Positions 60,473 through 64,000 of a DNA stretch of 64,000 nt are shown here, in pieces (the first letter of the stretch is position 1; each line of letters begins with the position of its first letter). Below the pieces are notes generated by a model that saw only the letters and a program-made list of their open reading frames with translations, made no database searches and was not told where the DNA came from. Both the position numbers and the translations under genes were made by a program. The DNA is taken from the NCBI GenBank assembly GCA_900470095.1, contig UBZM01000019.1:28939-92938 (forward strand). The letters are read 5' to 3'. This stretch comes from Hyphomicrobiales bacterium (lineage in GTDB: Bacteria > Pseudomonadota > Alphaproteobacteria > Rhizobiales > Beijerinckiaceae).

Positions 60473-62938
60473 CTAATCTCGCGCTTTGGCGAGCTTGGAC
60501 GGGAGTGCCTCCAGCTCGTTTGCTCCCAACTGCAGCGGCCCCAGCCTGACGACCAGTTTTCCCAGCCGGCCGGTCAGCCTGAAGGGCACCTGGTAGTCGG
60601 CGTCTTCCACCGACGTCCGGGTGTCGACCCCGACGTCAAAGGTCTCGTCGATGGTCGTCAGGAAGGGAATGGTATGCGGTATCGTCCTGTTCGCCACCTC
60701 GGCGTCGTCGACCTTCAGGACGCCCGTGCCCCCCTTGCCGAAGCCGGGCCCGTCATAGGCGAAGTCGAAGACGATGGTGTGCTTGCCCGGCGAAAGCGCC
60801 GTCGGGGCTTCCCAGCGGAAGCGCTCCAACCCCAGGAGGTTGTAGAGGAAGACCGGCTTGCCCTTGAGCAGATACAGGCCGTAGCCGCCGAAGCGTCCGC
60901 CCTCGGTCACGATCATCCCTTCGGCGCCTCCCGAGGGGATCTCGAGCTCGGCGCTGATCGAGAACGACTTGCTGAGAAGGCTGGGCGCATTGCTCGGATC
61001 GATGCCTGACACCTCGCCGGAATAGGTGAAGACATTCCGGCCGGCGGTCGCGCTCGGCCGCGGCGTCAGGAGGCGACCGAGGATATCGTTGTCGAGCGGG
61101 AAGACATTGTATTTCGCCGCCTCGACAAGGAAGAGTTCCTTCATCTCCCGCAGCTTGTCGGGCATCTTCGCTGCCAGATCATTGTTCTGCGAATAGTCCT
61201 CGGCGATGTTGTAGAGTTCCCAGTTATAGCCGTTGATCACGTCCGGCATCTTGCCCAGGCCCATCAGCCAGGGCGGCGCCGGCGGGGTCGTCGCAGCAAT
61301 CCAGCCGTCGTTGTAGATGGCGCGGTTCCCGAACATCTCGAAATACTGCGTCTTGCGGGTCGAGGGCGCGTTGGCGTTCGCCTTGTCCCAGGTATAGGCC
61401 ATGCTGACGCCTTCGATCGGCCTCTGCGCGATGCCGTTGACCATCACTGGCGCCTGGATGCCCGCGGCCTGGAGAATGGTCGGAACGATATCGATCATAT
61501 GGTGGAACTGGCTGCGGATCGCGCCGGCATCCTTGATGCGGGCGGGCCAGGCCATCGCCATGCCCTGGCGAGTGCCGCCGAGATGCGACGCAATCTGCTT
61601 GGTCCATTTGAACGGCGTGTCGAAGGCCCAGGACCACGCCACCGACATATGCGGGGTGGTCGTGCTCGAGCCCCAGGCATCGTAGTATTTCAACTGCTCG
61701 GCGACCGGCACGTTGATGCCCTGGATCGCGGCCAGGTCGAAGGGCGTGCCGATGGTCGAGCCTTCGGCGCTCGTGCCATTGTCGCCCTCGATATAGATGA
61801 TGAGCGTGTTGTCGAGCTTGCCCATGTCCTCCACGGCCTTGATCACACGGCCGATCTCGTAGTCGGTATAAGCGACATAGGCGGCGTAGACCTCCGCCTG
61901 GCGCGCGAAGAGCTTCTTCTCGTCGGCCGAGAGCGTGTCCCATTTCGGCAGGTCGTCAGGCCAGGGGGTCAGGGCGGTGCTGGCCGGGATCACGCCGAGC
62001 CGCTTCTGATTGGCGAAGATCTGGTCGCGCAGGGCGTTCCAGCCCATGTCGAACTTGCCCTTGAACTTGTTGATCCATTCCTGCGTCGGCTGATGCGGCG
62101 CGTGGGTGCCGCCGGGCACGTAATGGACGAAGAACGGCTTGTCGGGCGCGGCCGCGTTGAGTTTCCTCATGTGATCGATGGCTTCATCGGCCAGATCGGT
62201 CGTGAGGTTGTAGTCGGGCTTGCCGATCCAGGGGAAGACCTGGGTCTGGTTGCGGAAGAGATAGGGCGTCCACTGGTCGGTCTCGCCGCCCATGAAGCCG
62301 TAGAAGTACTCAAAACCCATCCCGACGGGCCATTGGTCGAAGGGGCCCGCGACGCTGTACTGGAAGCTCGGCGTATTATGCTCCTTGCCGAACCAGGAGG
62401 TGGCATAGCCGTTCAGCTTCAGCATCGCGCCGATCGTGGCGTTCTCGGGCCCGATCACGGAATCGTAGCCGGGATAGCCGGTGGACTGCTCGGTGATCAC
62501 GCCAAATCCCACGGAATGGTGGTTGCGGCCGGTGATCAGCGCCGCCCGCGTCGGCGAGCAGAGCGCGGTCGAGTGGAATTGCGTGTAGCGCAGCCCGGCA
62601 TTCGCGACCCGGTCGAGCGCCGGCGTCGGGATGACCCCTCCAAACGTGCCGGACACTCCGTAGCCAGCGTCATCGGTCATGATCAGGAGCACATTCGGCG
62701 CATTGGCCGGCGGAACCACAGTCGCTGGCCAGTAGGGCTTGGACTGGGCGGCATCGAGGCCAATCGTACCGCCAAATGCGTATGGCGGCGGGGGCAGATA
62801 CTTGCCGTCGATCGTCTGGGTCGCACTCGGGGCTCCCGGAGTGCCGGTGATCGTTTGCGCGTAGGCCGCGCCAATGCAAAGGCTCGTTGAAACCAAAAAT
62901 GAAGTGAAAAGCGGGTGCGAAATCATGGCGTGCCTCAT
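60473..62938 (-). CDS. Periplasmic arylsulfatase (type I, formylglycine)
   Basis: The 821-residue alkaline-phosphatase-superfamily sulfatase has a signal peptide (FTSFLVSTSLCIGAAYAQ) and the metal site NVLLIMTDDAGYG. The formylglycine signature CSPTRAALITGR holds the Cys that is converted, HYVPGGTHAPHQP carries the second histidine, and IYIEGDNGTSAEG the metal Asp/Asn. The C-terminal 230 residues form a beta-sandwich domain. It hydrolyses sulfate esters for sulfur supply. The first ATG is kept, with an ATG at 62926 as alternative. A maturase (FGE or anSME) is needed and is not in the window. Confidence 0.95.
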   Translation of the reverse strand: MRHAMISHPLFTSFLVSTSLCIGAAYAQTITGTPGAPSATQTIDGKYLPPPPYAFGGTIGLDAAQSKPYWPATVVPPANAPNVLLIMTDDAGYGVSGTFGGVIPTPALDRVANAGLRYTQFHSTALCSPTRAALITGRNHHSVGFGVITEQSTGYPGYDSVIGPENATIGAMLKLNGYATSWFGKEHNTPSFQYSVAGPFDQWPVGMGFEYFYGFMGGETDQWTPYLFRNQTQVFPWIGKPDYNLTTDLADEAIDHMRKLNAAAPDKPFFVHYVPGGTHAPHQPTQEWINKFKGKFDMGWNALRDQIFANQKRLGVIPASTALTPWPDDLPKWDTLSADEKKLFARQAEVYAAYVAYTDYEIGRVIKAVEDMGKLDNTLIIYIEGDNGTSAEGSTIGTPFDLAAIQGINVPVAEQLKYYDAWGSSTTTPHMSVAWSWAFDTPFKWTKQIASHLGGTRQGMAMAWPARIKDAGAIRSQFHHMIDIVPTILQAAGIQAPVMVNGIAQRPIEGVSMAYTWDKANANAPSTRKTQYFEMFGNRAIYNDGWIAATTPPAPPWLMGLGKMPDVINGYNWELYNIAEDYSQNNDLAAKMPDKLREMKELFLVEAAKYNVFPLDNDILGRLLTPRPSATAGRNVFTYSGEVSGIDPSNAPSLLSKSFSISAELEIPSGGAEGMIVTEGGRFGGYGLYLLKGKPVFLYNLLGLERFRWEAPTALSPGKHTIVFDFAYDGPGFGKGGTGVLKVDDAEVANRTIPHTIPFLTTIDETFDVGVDTRTSVEDADYQVPFRLTGRLGKLVVRLGPLQLGANELEALPSKLAKARD

Positions 62939-63291
62939 TGGCTTATTCCGAAGTGGGTCGGGCCTCGACGAGGAGGTCCATTTGTCGGAAGCGTGAGCAG
63001 CAACGTTCGAGATTTGCAGGCTTGGGTCGTCAGGGGCGTTCTTTGCCCGGAGGGAACGGCGCTAGATAGATTGCAGCCGGCCGCTACAGTAAGCCGATGC
63101 CGAGGCGATTGCCATCGATCGTGCGATATCGGCTCACGCGCGGCGAGGGTTTCGCGCCAGGCGAATCTCCGCCAGGAGCGATCACGACGGCCTGGATCTG
63201 CCCTGCCCCGGCCCCGCCGAGGCGATGCCTAAGGGAGCCGAGTCCCGCCGGTGGTTAGCGGACACTCCTCAATCTCCGTGCGGCGAAGGGC
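62939..63291. other. Intergenic, no gene seen
   Basis: About 350 bases between arylsulfatase and the PhzF-family gene, with no supported frame and no strong hairpin. Confidence 0.5.
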
Positions 63292-64000
63292 TCAGAGCAG
63301 GAGCGTGCCATCCACGGTCGTGACGCAGGCGCCGCCGACCTGGACCTTGCCGCCGGCATCGACCGCGAGGGTGATGGTGCCGTCGCGCCCGAGACAGCGG
63401 CCCTGCGCCGCCTCGTAGCGGGCGCCGCCTGCGGGCAGAAGCCCGCGAGTGGCCCGGAAGACCGCGACGCTGCCATTGCCGCTGCCGCAGACCGGGTCCT
63501 CGTTGACCCCGCAGGAGGGCGCGAAGGAGCGGACCTCGATCTCGGGCCCGCTGCCCTCGCGCCGGGCGAAGAGCGTGATGCCGGTCACGCCGAGGCGGCG
63601 CTCGAAGGCGGCCGAGCGCGCGAAATCGGGTTTCAGTGCGAGCAGCGCCTCGGCACCGCCAACCTGAGCGACGACCCAGACCGCGCCGACATTGACGATG
63701 GCGGGGCTGGCCTCGCGGAGGACACCGTGGCCGATAATGGCCTCGATCTCGGCGACATCGCCGTCCGACAGAGTCGTGACGGTCGCCGGCGGCAGCGCCA
63801 GCGTCAGCCGGCGCTCGGCGCCCTCGCCTTCGACCGTGATCTCGACAAGGCCGACGCCACATTCCTGCACCAGCCTGCCGCCGCGCGGGGTGGCGAGCCC
63901 GGCCTCGATGATCGCGTGCGCGCTGCCGAGCGTCGGGTGGCCGGCAAAGGGCAATTCGCTTCCCGGCGTGAAGATCCGCAGCCGGTAATCGGCCTCGCTG
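63292..64000 (-). CDS. PhzF family isomerase, partial (5' end beyond window)
   Basis: At least 236 residues of a PhzF (phenazine biosynthesis-like) fold protein are present. The N-terminal part reads IFTPGSELPFAGHPTLGSAH with the family glycine-histidine segment (AGHPTLG). The second half has FAPSCGVNEDPVCGSGNGSV with the conserved DPVCGSG loop and ends TTVDGTLLL. The family does isomerisation or epimerisation. The catalytic Glu (near residue 45 in PhzF) would be beyond the edge. The frame is open to base 64000, so the start is outside. Confidence 0.93.
   Translation of the reverse strand, partial: SEADYRLRIFTPGSELPFAGHPTLGSAHAIIEAGLATPRGGRLVQECGVGLVEITVEGEGAERRLTLALPPATVTTLSDGDVAEIEAIIGHGVLREASPAIVNVGAVWVVAQVGGAEALLALKPDFARSAAFERRLGVTGITLFARREGSGPEIEVRSFAPSCGVNEDPVCGSGNGSVAVFRATRGLLPAGGARYEAAQGRCLGRDGTITLAVDAGGKVQVGGACVTTVDGTLLL

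Overview
The window is high-G+C DNA (about two thirds G+C over most genes) with the style of an alphaproteobacterium of the order Hyphomicrobiales (Rhizobiales), most like Bosea or a close relative. The reasons are gene content (DUF982, GrlR-like, DUF1488 and ChrB-N-like proteins), a thiO-thiS-thiG-thiE operon behind a TPP riboswitch, a perfect GGAAC-N16-CGTT (EcfG-type) promoter, and palindromic intergenic repeats of a type common in this order. The genus is inferred; no rRNA or housekeeping marker is present to fix it.

Layout. 0-3 kb: minus-strand polar amino-acid ABC importer operon (two permeases, ATPase) ending in its likely XRE-cupin regulator, with palindromic operator candidates at both ends. 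3-7.8 kb: an A+T-rich patch with a strong terminator, a small secreted protein, a class A acid phosphatase flanked by a 51-bp direct repeat, a two-helix membrane protein, an AraC remnant and two small enzyme-like genes. 7.8-10.8 kb: thiamine thiazole operon under riboswitch control. 10.9-17.1 kb: isochorismatase-like hydrolase and divergent LysR, single-domain response regulator, MFS transporter, TMD-only ABC membrane protein, aminoglycoside-phosphotransferase-like kinase. 17.4-22.5 kb: self-contained TetR/RND efflux operon without an outer-membrane channel. 22.8-27 kb: LysR facing a four-gene redox operon (dienelactone-hydrolase-like protein, membrane-anchored flavodoxin, SDR, cytochrome P460). 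27.2-30.3 kb: VapC/Phd-type toxin-antitoxin pair and Tex.

30.3-40 kb is a worn accessory zone. It holds a 13-bp tandem repeat, a GNAT fragment, a low-G+C DUF1254 gene, a LysR pseudogene, a DUF1537 kinase translationally coupled to a TIM-barrel/cupin fusion (the best candidate for an undescribed catabolic step), an esterase, truncated copies of the cupin and of an Lrp gene, an intact GNAT, and four small orphan genes. An intergenic repeat family of about 200 bp recurs here and elsewhere (22.6, 30.9, 37.9, 48.7, 53.7 and 54.4 kb).

39.8-48.4 kb: Lrp with divergent EamA exporter, four small minus-strand genes, then a LacI-controlled carbohydrate ABC importer operon that ends in a class V PLP enzyme and lacks its own ATPase. 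49-54.3 kb: many small orphan genes separated by T-tailed hairpins, including a pair of 64-residue paralogues, a DUF982 protein and a GrlR-like protein. 54.5-64 kb: second DUF1254 gene, COG4280-type membrane protein divergent from a ChrB-N-like protein, palindromic repeats around rpiB, a decayed crcB, a GNAT, a large periplasmic arylsulfatase, and a PhzF-family gene running off the right edge.
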